A stretch of 64,000 nt of DNA from JAVKSL01 sp050744085 (GTDB lineage Bacteria > Actinomycetota > Acidimicrobiia > Acidimicrobiales > JAJPHD01), in contig JBOGGU010000009.1 of assembly GCA_050744085.1 (NCBI GenBank), positions 1 through 64,000 of the forward strand. The letters run 5' to 3'. This document shows, one piece after another, positions 1 to 8,640 of this stretch. Each line of letters begins with the position of its first letter. Within the stretch, counting starts at the first letter, position 1. The position numbers were made by a program, and so were the translations under genes. The notes under the pieces are model-generated. The model was not told the origin of the DNA. It saw nothing but the letters and a program-made list of their open reading frames with translations, and made no database searches.

Positions 1-90
1 GGGGAGGACTCCCCCGGGGAGGACCCGCCCCGGAGAACGACGCCGCGGGGACAGGCGCCCCACGAGAAGGCTGCCCCGGGCGCAGGCCCC
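1..90. other. Intergenic edge downstream of qcrB
   Basis: No gene is visible. The first 14 bases form a perfect short hairpin (GGGGAG, two bases, CTCCCC). It lies 3' of the minus-strand respiratory operon and could help end transcription, but no T-run follows it. Confidence 0.3.
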
Positions 91-1743
91 TCAGGGACGC
101 AGCCGCTTGGGGATGAACGAGGCTAGGAAGCCGCTCGAGCGGGGAGCGCTGCGCGGCCCCCGCGGGGCGAGGAGCACGCCCGATCCGCCGTGGGATCCGA
201 CGGGCACCTCGCCGTCCCCGGCCCCGTGACCATCACCGTCACCGTCACCGACCACGCTGCCGTGGGCGAAGGCGCCCCCCACGTGCACGCCGGTCTCCTC
301 GGGGACCTCGATGGGCTCCAGCTCGGGGAGCTTGTCCCCGGGGCGCACGTTGGCCGGGACGCTCAGGTAGGCGCCCTCGGCGTTGCGCAGGATGATCATG
401 GGGCGCTTCCGCTCTCCGACGCCGGTCCAGGTCTGGAGCTCGACACAGATGCGGTAGGCCACGAGGCCGGTGATGATGGGCACCACGATGACCGCAGCCC
501 GGAAGCCCCACAGCACCGAGTTGAGGGAGAGCCCGAAGAAGTTGGCCAGGACGTCGGTGGCGCTGGCGCCGAAGAGCACGCCGTAGAACGCGAAGACCCC
601 GGCGCCGATGGCGGTGCGGAGGGGCCGGTCGCGGGGTCGGTCGAGCAGGTGGTGCTCGACGGTGCCCTCCCTGGTGAAGCGGTTCTCGATGAAGGGCCAC
701 ACCCAGAGGAGGGCGAAGGTCAGCCCGGGTAGCAGTACGGAGGGGAAGAAGGCGTTCGGGATCATGTGGCCCGGGAAGACGATCTCCCAGGCGGGCATGA
801 TGCGTAGCGCGCCGTCGAGCCAGCCCATGTACCAGTCGGGCTGCACCGCGTAGCTGACGTGGTATGGGATGTACACCCCGTACTGCCAGATCGGGTTGAT
901 CTGGACGATGGCAGCCATGACGGCCAGGGCGGACGTCGTGAAGAGGAAGTAGCCGATCGTCTTGGCCGTGTAGGTCGGCCAGAGGACCGATCCCACCACG
1001 TTGCTGTTGGTCTTGCCCTTGCCGGGGAACTGCGTGTGCTTCTGGTACGTCATGATCGCCAGGTGCGCGGTCAGCAGGCCGATGATCGCCAGCGGCAGCA
1101 GCAGGACGTGGATGATGTAGAAGCGAGGGATGATCGAGGCCCCCGGATAGTTTCCGCCGAAGAGCCAGAAGGCCAGGTAGGAGCCGACGATCGGGATGGA
1201 CTCGAGGATCGAGAAGGCGATGCGGAGGCCGGTCCCCGACACCAGGTCGTCGGGCAGGGAGTAGCCGATGAAACCGTTGAAGATCGACAGCATCAGCAGG
1301 GTCACGCCGACGATCCAGTTGAGCTCACGGGGGCGGCGGAACGCCCCGGTGAAGAAGATGCGGCACATGTGCACCACGATGGCGCCGATGAAGACGTCGG
1401 CAGCCCAGTGGTGCATCTGCCGCATCACCAGGCCAAACCGGACGGTGAACGACAGGTCGATCGTGCTGGCGTAGGCCTGCGTCACCTTCGTCCCGTCGAG
1501 AGGCTTGTACGGACCGTGGTAGGTGACCGTCGTCACGGAGGGAACGAAGTACAGCGTGAGGAAGATGCCGGTGAGGACGAGGATGATGAAGGAGTAGAGG
1601 GCGATCTCCCCGAGCATGAAGGACCAGTGGTCGGGGAAGATCTTGTTGAGGCTCTTCTTGGTCCAGTGGGCCAGGCCCATCCGGTCGTCCATCCAACCGG
1701 CCACTGCTCCCAGCGGCGCCATGGGGGCGGCTTGGGTGCTCAT
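91..1743 (-). CDS. qcrB: Cytochrome bc1 complex cytochrome b subunit
   Basis: Membrane cytochrome b of the menaquinol:cytochrome c reductase, carrying two b haems and the quinol sites (550 aa). Haem-ligand histidines are visible in the QMHHWAADVF segment (H111/H112) with H125 one helix-span later, and in the FYIIHVLLLP and LTAHLAIM segments. PDWYMGW is the quinol-oxidation-site motif. I chose the ATG at 1743, whose ATGA overlaps the qcrA stop by 4 bases; the frame stays open much further upstream, but that part only shadows qcrA. The C-terminal tail is Asp/Gly/His-rich and beyond the core fold. It is the last gene of ctaE-qcrCAB, the standard actinobacterial bc1-aa3 supercomplex cluster. Confidence 0.96.
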   Translation of the reverse strand: MSTQAAPMAPLGAVAGWMDDRMGLAHWTKKSLNKIFPDHWSFMLGEIALYSFIILVLTGIFLTLYFVPSVTTVTYHGPYKPLDGTKVTQAYASTIDLSFTVRFGLVMRQMHHWAADVFIGAIVVHMCRIFFTGAFRRPRELNWIVGVTLLMLSIFNGFIGYSLPDDLVSGTGLRIAFSILESIPIVGSYLAFWLFGGNYPGASIIPRFYIIHVLLLPLAIIGLLTAHLAIMTYQKHTQFPGKGKTNSNVVGSVLWPTYTAKTIGYFLFTTSALAVMAAIVQINPIWQYGVYIPYHVSYAVQPDWYMGWLDGALRIMPAWEIVFPGHMIPNAFFPSVLLPGLTFALLWVWPFIENRFTREGTVEHHLLDRPRDRPLRTAIGAGVFAFYGVLFGASATDVLANFFGLSLNSVLWGFRAAVIVVPIITGLVAYRICVELQTWTGVGERKRPMIILRNAEGAYLSVPANVRPGDKLPELEPIEVPEETGVHVGGAFAHGSVVGDGDGDGHGAGDGEVPVGSHGGSGVLLAPRGPRSAPRSSGFLASFIPKRLRP

Positions 1744-2717
1744 GAGGAGTACGGGCTCCCGTTTGATGCGCCCCGCTCCCAGAAGCCGGGGCCTATCGCT
1801 TCGTAGAAGTCCCTCCGGGCTCGCAGGTAGCCGTCGGCGTCGGCGTAGATCGGGAGCTGGGGCAGGGGGCGGGGAGCGGGGCCGAAGATCGGGTAGGCGC
1901 CCTGCAGGATGTCGAAGAGCGACTGGTGGCAGGGGCACAGGAGCTGCTGGGTCTCGGCCTCGTACAGCGAGACCGGGCATCCCGCATGGGTGCAGACCTT
2001 GGAGAAGGCCAGGTAGCCGTCGGGGGACCAGCTGGTGGGGCCCTGCTTGGTGGAGTAGGGCGTCGTTGCTACGTGGATGAGCAGTGTCTGGGAGGTCTGC
2101 TGGATGTTGGGGTCGTTCTGGCCGCCCTCTGGGAACACCGTGAGGATCCCACCGACATCCAGGTCCTGGACCTGGACGGGCCTGCCGTCGGCAGTGACCA
2201 TGCGGGTTCCCGGCTTCCAAGCAGTGTGGAAGAGGCTGAGCTTGGGCTGGGGGCCGAGGGAGCGCAGGGGGAAGATGAAGACTGCCACCACGGCAGCACC
2301 AGCGAGGCTGAGGAGGCCCAAGAGCTTGCGCCGGGCAAACACGGAGGCACCCCGGCCGAAGGCGCCCACGACTGCCTCGCGGTCCTCGGGCTTGCTCGGC
2401 AGGTCGTGGCGGTCCTCGTAGTCCCTGGCCTCGACGAATGGGCCTTTGGGTACCAGGTACTTGCCCCAAGCGACCATCCCCGCACCCAGCGTGCCCAGGG
2501 CGATCCCGAGGAGCCCACCTTCGATCTGGGGCTGGCCCCCCAGGGAGAACACAGTTGCGAGGGCGACGGTCGCTGCAAAGCTGAGGACGAAGCACACCGC
2601 CACGATCCCAGCGGCCCGTCGGGGATGCCTGGAGGCGGGCGCGAGGCGCGGGTCGTCGGGGGCCAGCAATTCGCTCGGAGAGGCGGGGGTGGTCTCGGGC
2701 GCCAGGTCGTCGCTCAT
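1740..2717 (-). CDS. qcrA: Cytochrome bc1 Rieske iron-sulfur subunit
   Basis: Rieske 2Fe-2S protein (325 aa) that takes electrons from quinol. The cluster motifs are C242-T-H244-A-G-C247 and C261-P-C263-H264-Q-S, giving the Cys/His ligands plus the disulfide cysteines. Three hydrophobic segments (about 36-56, 67-84, 133-150) precede the soluble domain; three N-terminal helices are typical of actinobacterial QcrA, unlike the single helix of mitochondrial Rieske. It is translationally coupled to qcrB by a 4-base overlap. A 58-bp gap separates it from qcrC. Confidence 0.95.
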   Translation of the reverse strand: MSDDLAPETTPASPSELLAPDDPRLAPASRHPRRAAGIVAVCFVLSFAATVALATVFSLGGQPQIEGGLLGIALGTLGAGMVAWGKYLVPKGPFVEARDYEDRHDLPSKPEDREAVVGAFGRGASVFARRKLLGLLSLAGAAVVAVFIFPLRSLGPQPKLSLFHTAWKPGTRMVTADGRPVQVQDLDVGGILTVFPEGGQNDPNIQQTSQTLLIHVATTPYSTKQGPTSWSPDGYLAFSKVCTHAGCPVSLYEAETQQLLCPCHQSLFDILQGAYPIFGPAPRPLPQLPIYADADGYLRARRDFYEAIGPGFWERGASNGSPYSS

Positions 2718-2775
2718 CGGGACCCCCTCGCTGCGGACCTGCTTGCTGCGGGCCGGTTCGTCGTGCTCGGGTGAC

Positions 2776-3567
2776 TCATGCCCGGTCCCCTATCCAGTAC
2801 AAGATTACGAGCATCGAGCCGAGCCCGAGGAACAGGGCCGCTAGGCCCTCGGTTATGGGCCCGACATTGCCCAGCCCGTTGCCACCCCTGTTGTCAGGGT
2901 GCTGGATGTCCTTGGAAACGTAGGCGACTATGTCGTTGAGCTGGGACTGGTTGAACTGGAAGTCCGTGAAGCGCGGCATGTTGGAGGGGCCGGTCCGGAT
3001 GGCCTCGGCGATCTGGGTGGGGGTGGCGTAGAAGAGCGAGGGGGCCGACAAGCCGTTGGAGAGGGCGTCGCCCACCCCGGTGACCGCGTGGCACCCGGCG
3101 CAGTTGGTGACGAAGAGCGAGAAGCCGTTGCCCACATTGGCCCCGTTGAGGTTGACGGCTGGGATCCCCGGGCCGCCAGGGCCCAGCGAGGAGACGTACT
3201 TCACGATTGCGCGTTGCTCGGGCGGGGTGAAGCGGGGCTGCTTGGGCAGGGCTTCCGAGCTGGGTGTCGCCAGGGGCATGCGCCCAGTCGAGACCCAGAA
3301 GTCGATGGTGGCAGGCCCCAGGCCGACCAGGTTTGGAGCCCGGTTGGAGCCGGCGGCATCGTTGCCATGACAGGAGGCGCAGTTGGCCTGGAACAGGGCG
3401 TGGCCGTTCTGGAGGCTGTAGGGCGCCAGCGAGATGGTCGGAGGCGGAGTGGACGGTGCCGCGGTCGTAGCCGCCTGCGCGCCTGGTGAGGAGGCGAAGA
3501 AGGTGAGGCCCACGGCCGAGCAGAAGGCCACGAGGGCGAGGGGAGGGAGGAGTCGGGCGCGGCTCAC
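2776..3567 (-). CDS. qcrC: Dihaem cytochrome c subunit of the bc1 complex
   Basis: 263 aa with an N-terminal signal/anchor helix, two c-type haem sites (CASCH and CAGCH), and a C-terminal membrane helix (about residues 238-258). In Actinomycetota this fused dihaem protein replaces soluble cytochrome c and passes electrons straight to the aa3 oxidase. Length is close to the family norm. The stop lies 58 bp before qcrA and the start only 7 bp after the ctaE stop, so all four genes probably form one transcript. Confidence 0.95.
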   Translation of the reverse strand: MSRARLLPPLALVAFCSAVGLTFFASSPGAQAATTAAPSTPPPTISLAPYSLQNGHALFQANCASCHGNDAAGSNRAPNLVGLGPATIDFWVSTGRMPLATPSSEALPKQPRFTPPEQRAIVKYVSSLGPGGPGIPAVNLNGANVGNGFSLFVTNCAGCHAVTGVGDALSNGLSAPSLFYATPTQIAEAIRTGPSNMPRFTDFQFNQSQLNDIVAYVSKDIQHPDNRGGNGLGNVGPITEGLAALFLGLGSMLVILYWIGDRA

Positions 3568-3574
3568 TGCAGGC

Positions 3575-4168
3575 TCAATGCACGAGGAAAAGGGACAGGT
3601 ACAGCGCCACCCAGACGATGTCCACGAAGTGCCAGTAGTAGCTCACTGCCTGGAACACCGCCTGCTCCCCGGGGTCTCCGGCAGGCCCCACCATACGCCC
3701 GGCCAGAGCGATCATGGCCACCAGGCCCACGATCACGTGGAGGCCGTGGATACCGGTCATCATGTAGAACAGCGAGCCAAAGGCGTCGGTGGAGGTGGCG
3801 AAGGGGACCTTGGTCCACTCCACGGCCTGGCTGAGCACGAAGGTGGCACCCATGACGAAGGTGAGTCCCAGCCACCAGCGGGCCGAGCGGCGTAGGCCGT
3901 GCTCGATGTTCCACACCGCCTTTTGCATGGTGACACTGGACATGACCAGGATCCAGGTGAAGATCGCCGACTGGATGATGTCCAGCTTGTCTCCCGCCGG
4001 GGGCCAGGTGACAGCGTGGGCCCTGATGGTGTAGTACGCGGCGAAAAGGCCGCTGAAGAACATCAGCTCCGATCCCAGCCAGATCATCACTCCCACGCCG
4101 AGCATTGATGGCCTGGACCGATGGGAACCAGACAGCATGGGGCGCTCGATCGAGATGGCCTGGGTCAT
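3575..4168 (-). CDS. ctaE: Cytochrome c oxidase subunit III
   Basis: 197 aa with five predicted membrane helices, typical of the short actinobacterial COX3. The conserved GIHGLHVIVGLV and YYWHFVDIVWVALY segments are visible. It is a structural subunit of the aa3-type terminal oxidase; catalytic subunits I and II are not in the window. First gene of the ctaE-qcrCAB operon. No Shine-Dalgarno is evident before the ATG. Confidence 0.95.
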   Translation of the reverse strand: MTQAISIERPMLSGSHRSRPSMLGVGVMIWLGSELMFFSGLFAAYYTIRAHAVTWPPAGDKLDIIQSAIFTWILVMSSVTMQKAVWNIEHGLRRSARWWLGLTFVMGATFVLSQAVEWTKVPFATSTDAFGSLFYMMTGIHGLHVIVGLVAMIALAGRMVGPAGDPGEQAVFQAVSYYWHFVDIVWVALYLSLFLVH

Positions 4169-4264
4169 CGGGAGAAGTTTCTAGTCGAAGTGGCGCCGTC
4201 ATGACACATCGGCGGCTGGCGGCGCGCGGCTCCCTGCCGGGTCGCCCGTTCAGGCTGCCTGTGA

Positions 4265-4648
4265 CTAGGGCTCGATGGTGACGTTGCGCTGTCGGGCCGC
4301 CCTGGCCAGGGCATGATCGAACGTAGCCAGGACGCAAGCGTTGCTCAGTGCCGTGTCCAGGGCGCAGCAGTCGGGTAGCTTCAGCTCGCAGGCGGCTCGC
4401 AGGGTTGCCAGGCGGAGTGGCTCGTCGTCTGGCCGATCCGCCACCCGGACGCCTATCGATTCGATGTCGGCCAGCATCTCTTTGCCCCGCCCAACCCTCA
4501 CCCCGCCAACCAGCACCTCGGCCAAGCTCAGCGAGTGGACGAGGAATCCCTCGCTTGCAGACCGTCGGAGGTACTCCGTTGCTCGCTGGTGGTGGCTGTC
4601 GTGCGGGTACAGGTGGGCGATCAGCACACTGGCATCGAGCGTGATCAA
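4265..4648 (-). CDS. PIN-domain toxin (VapC-like ribonuclease)
   Basis: 127 aa starting MITLDASVLIAHL, where Asp5 is the first PIN acidic residue. Further acidic residues lie in SLAEVLVGG and in LPDCCALDTAL...ATFD near the C-terminus. PIN toxins are Mg-dependent RNases that cut tRNA or mRNA. The start overlaps the upstream antitoxin stop by 4 bases, the usual TA coupling. Active site looks intact; the target cannot be told from sequence. Confidence 0.85.
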   Translation of the reverse strand: MITLDASVLIAHLYPHDSHHQRATEYLRRSASEGFLVHSLSLAEVLVGGVRVGRGKEMLADIESIGVRVADRPDDEPLRLATLRAACELKLPDCCALDTALSNACVLATFDHALARAARQRNVTIEP

Positions 4649-4908
4649 CTCGGCCAGTCCTTTCGCAGCTCGTCGAGGTAGTCCTCGCTGAATACATCGG
4701 CGTACTTGCCGCTGGTGGCGTCGAGCGCGTCCAATCGACGGTCAACGGCCTCGCGCGCCTGGCGCTCCAGGGCGGCGCTACCTTCATGCACCAAACGAAG
4801 CAACAGCCTGGGGCGCGGCTCGCTCGGCCAGCGTTGGGCGGCCAGATCCATTGCGTGAGCAACCGCGGGCGTCTCGGTGACCTGGTGGCGTGGGTGGCTG
4901 GTCGGCAT
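4645..4908 (-). CDS. Probable antitoxin of the PIN toxin
   Basis: 87 aa small acidic/basic protein immediately upstream of and overlapping the PIN gene. The C-terminal YADVFSEDYLDELRKDWPS tail looks like the toxin-binding tail of VapB-type antitoxins. I do not recognise a clear ribbon-helix-helix or AbrB fold at the N-terminus. The ATG at 4908 sits 6 nt after a TACACT box, suggesting a leaderless mRNA, and a long palindrome overlaps this promoter. Confidence 0.7.
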   Translation of the reverse strand: MPTSHPRHQVTETPAVAHAMDLAAQRWPSEPRPRLLLRLVHEGSAALERQAREAVDRRLDALDATSGKYADVFSEDYLDELRKDWPS

Positions 4909-4914
4909 GGCTCG

Positions 4915-4943
4915 AGTGTACCACCTCAGATGAAGTGGTACAC
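4915..4943 (-). promoter_or_regulatory. Promoter and palindromic operator of the PIN TA pair
   Basis: A near-perfect inverted repeat (arms GTGTACCAC and GTGGTACAC, with an inner TCA/TGA pair) spans 4916-4943, directly upstream of the antitoxin start at 4908. Its gene-proximal end contains TACACT (4915-4920 on the minus strand), a plausible -10 box 6 nt from the ATG. Binding by the antitoxin would block the promoter, as is usual for type II TA systems. The autoregulation itself is inferred. Confidence 0.6.
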
Positions 4944-4957
4944 ACGGAGCAGGTGGC

Positions 4958-7246
4958 TCACCCTAGAGCGTCGGGCAGCAAATTTTCGTGGACGATGGTG
5001 AGGCGGCGCGTGGGCCTGGTCAGGGCGACGTATAGGGCTCGCAAACCGGCCTCCTTCACGATCATGGCTGGCTCTGCGACGACCACTGCGTCGAACTCGA
5101 GCCCCTTCACCAGCTCTACCGGGACGACGCTCAGGGCCACGCTGCCCGGAGAGCCCTCGCGGGCGGCACCGGACGGGGCGGCACCGGAGGGGGCGGCGCC
5201 GGAGGGGGCGGCACCCGAGACGGAGCCGGCGGACACGACCAGTCCAGCAGCGCGAAGGGCACGACCCGCGTCCGCGATCATCGAGCTGGGGCAGATCAGC
5301 GCCAGGGTCCCGCCAAGGGGCCCTTTCGCGTCCCGGCCCGCCGGGGCCCGCGCCGGGGCCCGCGCAAGAGCGGCCAGCTCGCCCTCGACGGCGGCTACGA
5401 CTGCGTCGATCAATCGCCCGGCCTCTGCGGTAGTGACAACCGGTAGTGCCCCGGTGGAGCGCACCGAGCGGGGCGGGCGAATGTCAGGGGAGCTCACGGC
5501 CAGCACCCTGGCAGCGACATCCATGATCTCCGCAGGCGTCCTGTAATTCACGCTGAGCTCCACCAGCCGGGGTTCGTGGCGCGGTCGTAGCGGCTTGGTG
5601 ACCTGGTCCCAAGCCGACACTGCATGAGGGCCGGTTCCCTGGGCGATGTCGCCAACCAGGGTCATGGACCCCGAGATCGACCGGCGAGCGAGCATCCGCA
5701 GTTGCATCGGGGACAGATCCTGAGCCTCGTCGACCACGATATGGCCATAGGCCCGTGCCTCGCTGTCGGTCCCGGCGCGCCCGGTGGTCGGCCCGAGCAG
5801 CACGGACGCCTCATCGAGCAGCGGGATATCGGCCCTGGTCCATGCCACCTCCGAGAGCTGCTCCGACCTGGGCCGGTAGAGGGCTTCCTGGTCGCCCCGG
5901 CTCAAGAGTCCCTTGCCTGCCAGGGCCAGCAGCGGCTTGGCTCCGTAGAGGTCATGGAGCAGCTCCTCCGGCGACAGCCTCGGCCACATTCGGTCGAGGG
6001 CCTCGGCAACCTCCGGCAGCCGCCGTAGGTCCGCAGCCAGCTCGAGGGCGGAGGCTTCGTCGTCCCTGTCTGCCTGCTCGGCCTCCTCGGCATCCAGCTC
6101 CGGTAGTGGACGCAGCTCGTCCACCACCGACCTTGCGCGTTCGTGGTCGGCTGCCAGGCGCTTGACCACTGCCGCCTCGACCAGGCGGCGGCGTGCGTTG
6201 TGAGCTCCCGGCCGGCGTCGGCCAGCTTGGACCACCTGGGCCAGATCGCCGGCTGCCACGCGCAGGACCACGGAGCCGTACGGCGCCACGAGGTCGTGGC
6301 GTAGCGAGCGCTGGCGGGCGCGCACCGCCGCGGCCAGGACCTTGGACATGCCGGCATCCCCCTTCAGCCTGGCCACCTCCGCCGGTTCGACTCCCCTGAC
6401 GTCCACGTCGAGGAGGCCCTCCACGGTCGAGGAGGCCACGCCGTTCTCCCCCAGGGACGGCAGCACTTGCTCGGTGTAGCGCAGGTAGAGCCGGTTGGGG
6501 CCGATCACCAGGACCCCTTGGCTCTCCAGCGGGAACCGGTGGGTGTAGAGCAAGTATGCAGCACGGTGAAGCGCCACGACCGTCTTGCCGGTACCAGGCC
6601 CGCCCTGCACGACGAGGATCCCTGAGAGCGGTGCCCGGATGATCTCGTCCTGCTCGCGCTGGACAGTGGCCACTATGTCGCGCAGGTGCCCCGAGCGCGA
6701 GGCGCTCATCGCCGCAAGGAGCGCCCCGCTGGGTACGTCAATGTCCGCGGCCTCGGGCGCATCTGGCCCGCCGTCGAGGCTGAACACCTCGTCCTCGATG
6801 CCCACCAGGCGGCGGCCCTCGCTGGCGAAGTGGCGGCGGAGGCGCAGGCCCATAGGGTCCCGGCCGGTGGCCCGGTAGAAGGGCTCGGCAACCGGGGCCC
6901 GCCAGTCAACCACCAAGGGCTCTGAGTCCGAGCCCGACACCGGCAGGCGCCCGATGTGGTAGCTCTGGCCCTCGCCCGCCGCGCCCTCGTCGCCGGCCTC
7001 GTCGATGCGCCCGAAGCACAGGGGGCGGTCACCAAGGTCGAGCTGGGCCAGCCGCGCCAGGCTGGAGCGGACCACCATGTCACGTTCGGTCTTCGCTTGG
7101 GGGGTGCCCCCGCGGCCCTGGTCCAGGACGGTGGCCATGCGCTGGCGGGCAGCATCGCGCATCGCCTCCAGGCGCTCGTATGCCTTGTCGATGTGGGCCT
7201 GCTCGGCCGCCAGCTCAGGATGTGTCGCCAAGGGGCTAACGATCAT
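4958..7246 (-). CDS. helD: HelD-type UvrD-like ATPase (RNA polymerase recycling factor)
   Basis: 762 aa superfamily-1 helicase-like ATPase. Walker A GGPGTGKTVVALHRAAYLL, Walker B VDEAQDLSPMQ, and a C-terminal motif VKGLEFDAVVV plus VALTRPTRRL fit HelD proteins, which release stalled RNA polymerase; some actinobacterial members (HelR) give rifamycin tolerance. The N-terminal coiled-coil entry (ERLEAMRDAARQRMATVL) and the LVVDWRAPVAEPFY motif are also HelD-like. An in-frame run of SGAAP repeats (about 5155-5225), coded by 15-bp units, interrupts the region before the last helicase motifs and is probably a loop insertion. Alternative: another UvrD-like helicase. Confidence 0.85.
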   Translation of the reverse strand: MIVSPLATHPELAAEQAHIDKAYERLEAMRDAARQRMATVLDQGRGGTPQAKTERDMVVRSSLARLAQLDLGDRPLCFGRIDEAGDEGAAGEGQSYHIGRLPVSGSDSEPLVVDWRAPVAEPFYRATGRDPMGLRLRRHFASEGRRLVGIEDEVFSLDGGPDAPEAADIDVPSGALLAAMSASRSGHLRDIVATVQREQDEIIRAPLSGILVVQGGPGTGKTVVALHRAAYLLYTHRFPLESQGVLVIGPNRLYLRYTEQVLPSLGENGVASSTVEGLLDVDVRGVEPAEVARLKGDAGMSKVLAAAVRARQRSLRHDLVAPYGSVVLRVAAGDLAQVVQAGRRRPGAHNARRRLVEAAVVKRLAADHERARSVVDELRPLPELDAEEAEQADRDDEASALELAADLRRLPEVAEALDRMWPRLSPEELLHDLYGAKPLLALAGKGLLSRGDQEALYRPRSEQLSEVAWTRADIPLLDEASVLLGPTTGRAGTDSEARAYGHIVVDEAQDLSPMQLRMLARRSISGSMTLVGDIAQGTGPHAVSAWDQVTKPLRPRHEPRLVELSVNYRTPAEIMDVAARVLAVSSPDIRPPRSVRSTGALPVVTTAEAGRLIDAVVAAVEGELAALARAPARAPAGRDAKGPLGGTLALICPSSMIADAGRALRAAGLVVSAGSVSGAAPSGAAPSGAAPSGAAREGSPGSVALSVVPVELVKGLEFDAVVVAEPAMIVKEAGLRALYVALTRPTRRLTIVHENLLPDALG

Positions 7247-7388
7247 AGCCGGCGTCGAGGTTCGGGCCCTTCACGGGGAGCGCTTCGTCGAAGCATGGGT
7301 ATGCACCCCCCTGAGCGTTTGTGTGGAGCGCGACGTGAAGGGTCTCTACATGCGACAGCGCGTTGGCGCCGTCTCGGACGTGACCGGC

Positions 7389-7541
7389 ATGGACGACCCG
7401 TACGAGCCGCCCCTCGATCCTGACGTGTTATTGCCCACACACGAGCTGTCACTCGACGCGTGCGTGGCTCGGCTCTGGGAGGCCTCAGGGCTGCCCTCTG
7501 ACAAGGCGGCAGGCCGTCAGGTGGCGCGCCTCGGCGATTAG
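7389..7541 (+). CDS. Possible small hypothetical protein (50 aa)
   Basis: A short frame starting MDDPYEPPLDPDVLLPTHEL sits between helD and hemE. It has acidic, actinobacterial-looking composition. The frame is open further upstream but there only shadows helD. No domain is recognised and no ribosome site is clear. Confidence 0.3.
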   Translation: MDDPYEPPLDPDVLLPTHELSLDACVARLWEASGLPSDKAAGRQVARLGD

Positions 7542-7548
7542 CGTCCGG

Positions 7549-8640
7549 GTGGTGCCTGGAAGTGCTAGTAGCGCCACCCACCCGCGGACCGACCCAGGCG
7601 TCACCCATCGGCTGAGCGGCTCGGACTTCCTCAAGGCGTGCAGGTGCCAGCCGGGGGAGCGGACCCCGGTGTGGTTCATGCGCCAGGCCGGGCGCTCGCT
7701 CCCCGAGTACCGTAAGCTCCGCGGTGAGGGAAGCATCCTGGAAGCGGTGGCCATCCCCGAGCTGGCCGCCACCCTCACCATGCAGCCGGTGACCCGCTAC
7801 GGGGTCGATGCCGCCGTCTTGTACTCCGACATCATGGTCCCCCTTGCCGCCATCGGCTTCGGAGTGGACATCGTCCCCGGCCGGGGCCCGGTGGTGGAGC
7901 ACCCGTTTCGCACCGAGGCAGACCTGGCCCGCTTGCGGCCCCTCGAGCCCCAGGTCGACACTGCCTATGTCCTGGACACAATCGCAATCCTGGTGGGTGA
8001 GCTGGAGGTGCCGCTCATCGGTTTCGCCGGGGCTCCGTTCACTTTGGCCAGCTACCTCATCGAAGGCGGCCCGTCGCGCACCTACGCCCTCACCAAGGCC
8101 CTCATGCGCGCCGAGCCCTCCCTTTGGCACCGGCTCCTCGACGCCCTGGCCGAGCTGTCCCTGGCCTCGTTGCGCTCGCAGGTCGCAGCCGGGGCGGCAG
8201 CGGTCCAGCTGTTCGACTCGTGGGCCGGCACCCTGTCTTTGCGCGACTACGAGTCTTTCGTGGCGCCGGCCAGCCGTCGGGTCCTGGAGGGCATTGCGGA
8301 CACTGGGGTGCCGCGGATCCACTTCGGGGTGGGGACCGGGGAGCTGCTGGGAGCCATGGCCGGCGCAGGCGCCGACGTGGTGGGGGTGGATTGGAGGGTC
8401 CCGCTGGACGCGGCGCAGCACCGGGTCGGCCCAGCAAGGGCGCTCCAGGGGAACTTGGACCCGGCCATCTGCCTCGCCCCGTGGGAGGTGGTGGCGGCAT
8501 CTGCGCGAGCGGTGCTGGACGACGCCGCGGGCGTCGCCGGGCACGTGTTCAACCTGGGACACGGGGTCCTGCCTGAGACCGACCCCGACACCCTGGCCCG
8601 ACTGGTCGACCTGGTGCACGAAGGCGTCGGCCCAAGGTGA
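7549..8640 (+). CDS. hemE: Uroporphyrinogen decarboxylase
   Basis: 363 aa. Converts uroporphyrinogen III to coproporphyrinogen III in the cytoplasm. The signature TPVWFMRQAGRSLPEYR near the N-terminus and GFAGAPFTLASYLIEGG are diagnostic. A TAGCGT box at 7539-7544 lies 7 nt before the second GTG (7552), which may be the true leaderless start; 7549 is the first GTG. The stop overlaps the hemH start (TGATG), so hemE-hemH-hemG are translationally coupled. Confidence 0.96.
   Translation: MVPGSASSATHPRTDPGVTHRLSGSDFLKACRCQPGERTPVWFMRQAGRSLPEYRKLRGEGSILEAVAIPELAATLTMQPVTRYGVDAAVLYSDIMVPLAAIGFGVDIVPGRGPVVEHPFRTEADLARLRPLEPQVDTAYVLDTIAILVGELEVPLIGFAGAPFTLASYLIEGGPSRTYALTKALMRAEPSLWHRLLDALAELSLASLRSQVAAGAAAVQLFDSWAGTLSLRDYESFVAPASRRVLEGIADTGVPRIHFGVGTGELLGAMAGAGADVVGVDWRVPLDAAQHRVGPARALQGNLDPAICLAPWEVVAASARAVLDDAAGVAGHVFNLGHGVLPETDPDTLARLVDLVHEGVGPR

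Noticed and set aside
859..1806. Long plus-strand open frame opposite qcrB
   Set aside because: Antisense shadow in high-GC DNA, rich in Asp/Gly/His/Arg with no hydrophobic or domain pattern.
1744..2595. Upstream extension of the cytochrome b frame to 834 aa
   Set aside because: It shadows qcrA in another frame; the protein family begins at the ATG at 1743, coupled to qcrA.
5155..5225. CRISPR-like or direct-repeat array in helD
   Set aside because: Contiguous 15-bp units without spacers, in frame with the protein; it is a coding tandem repeat.
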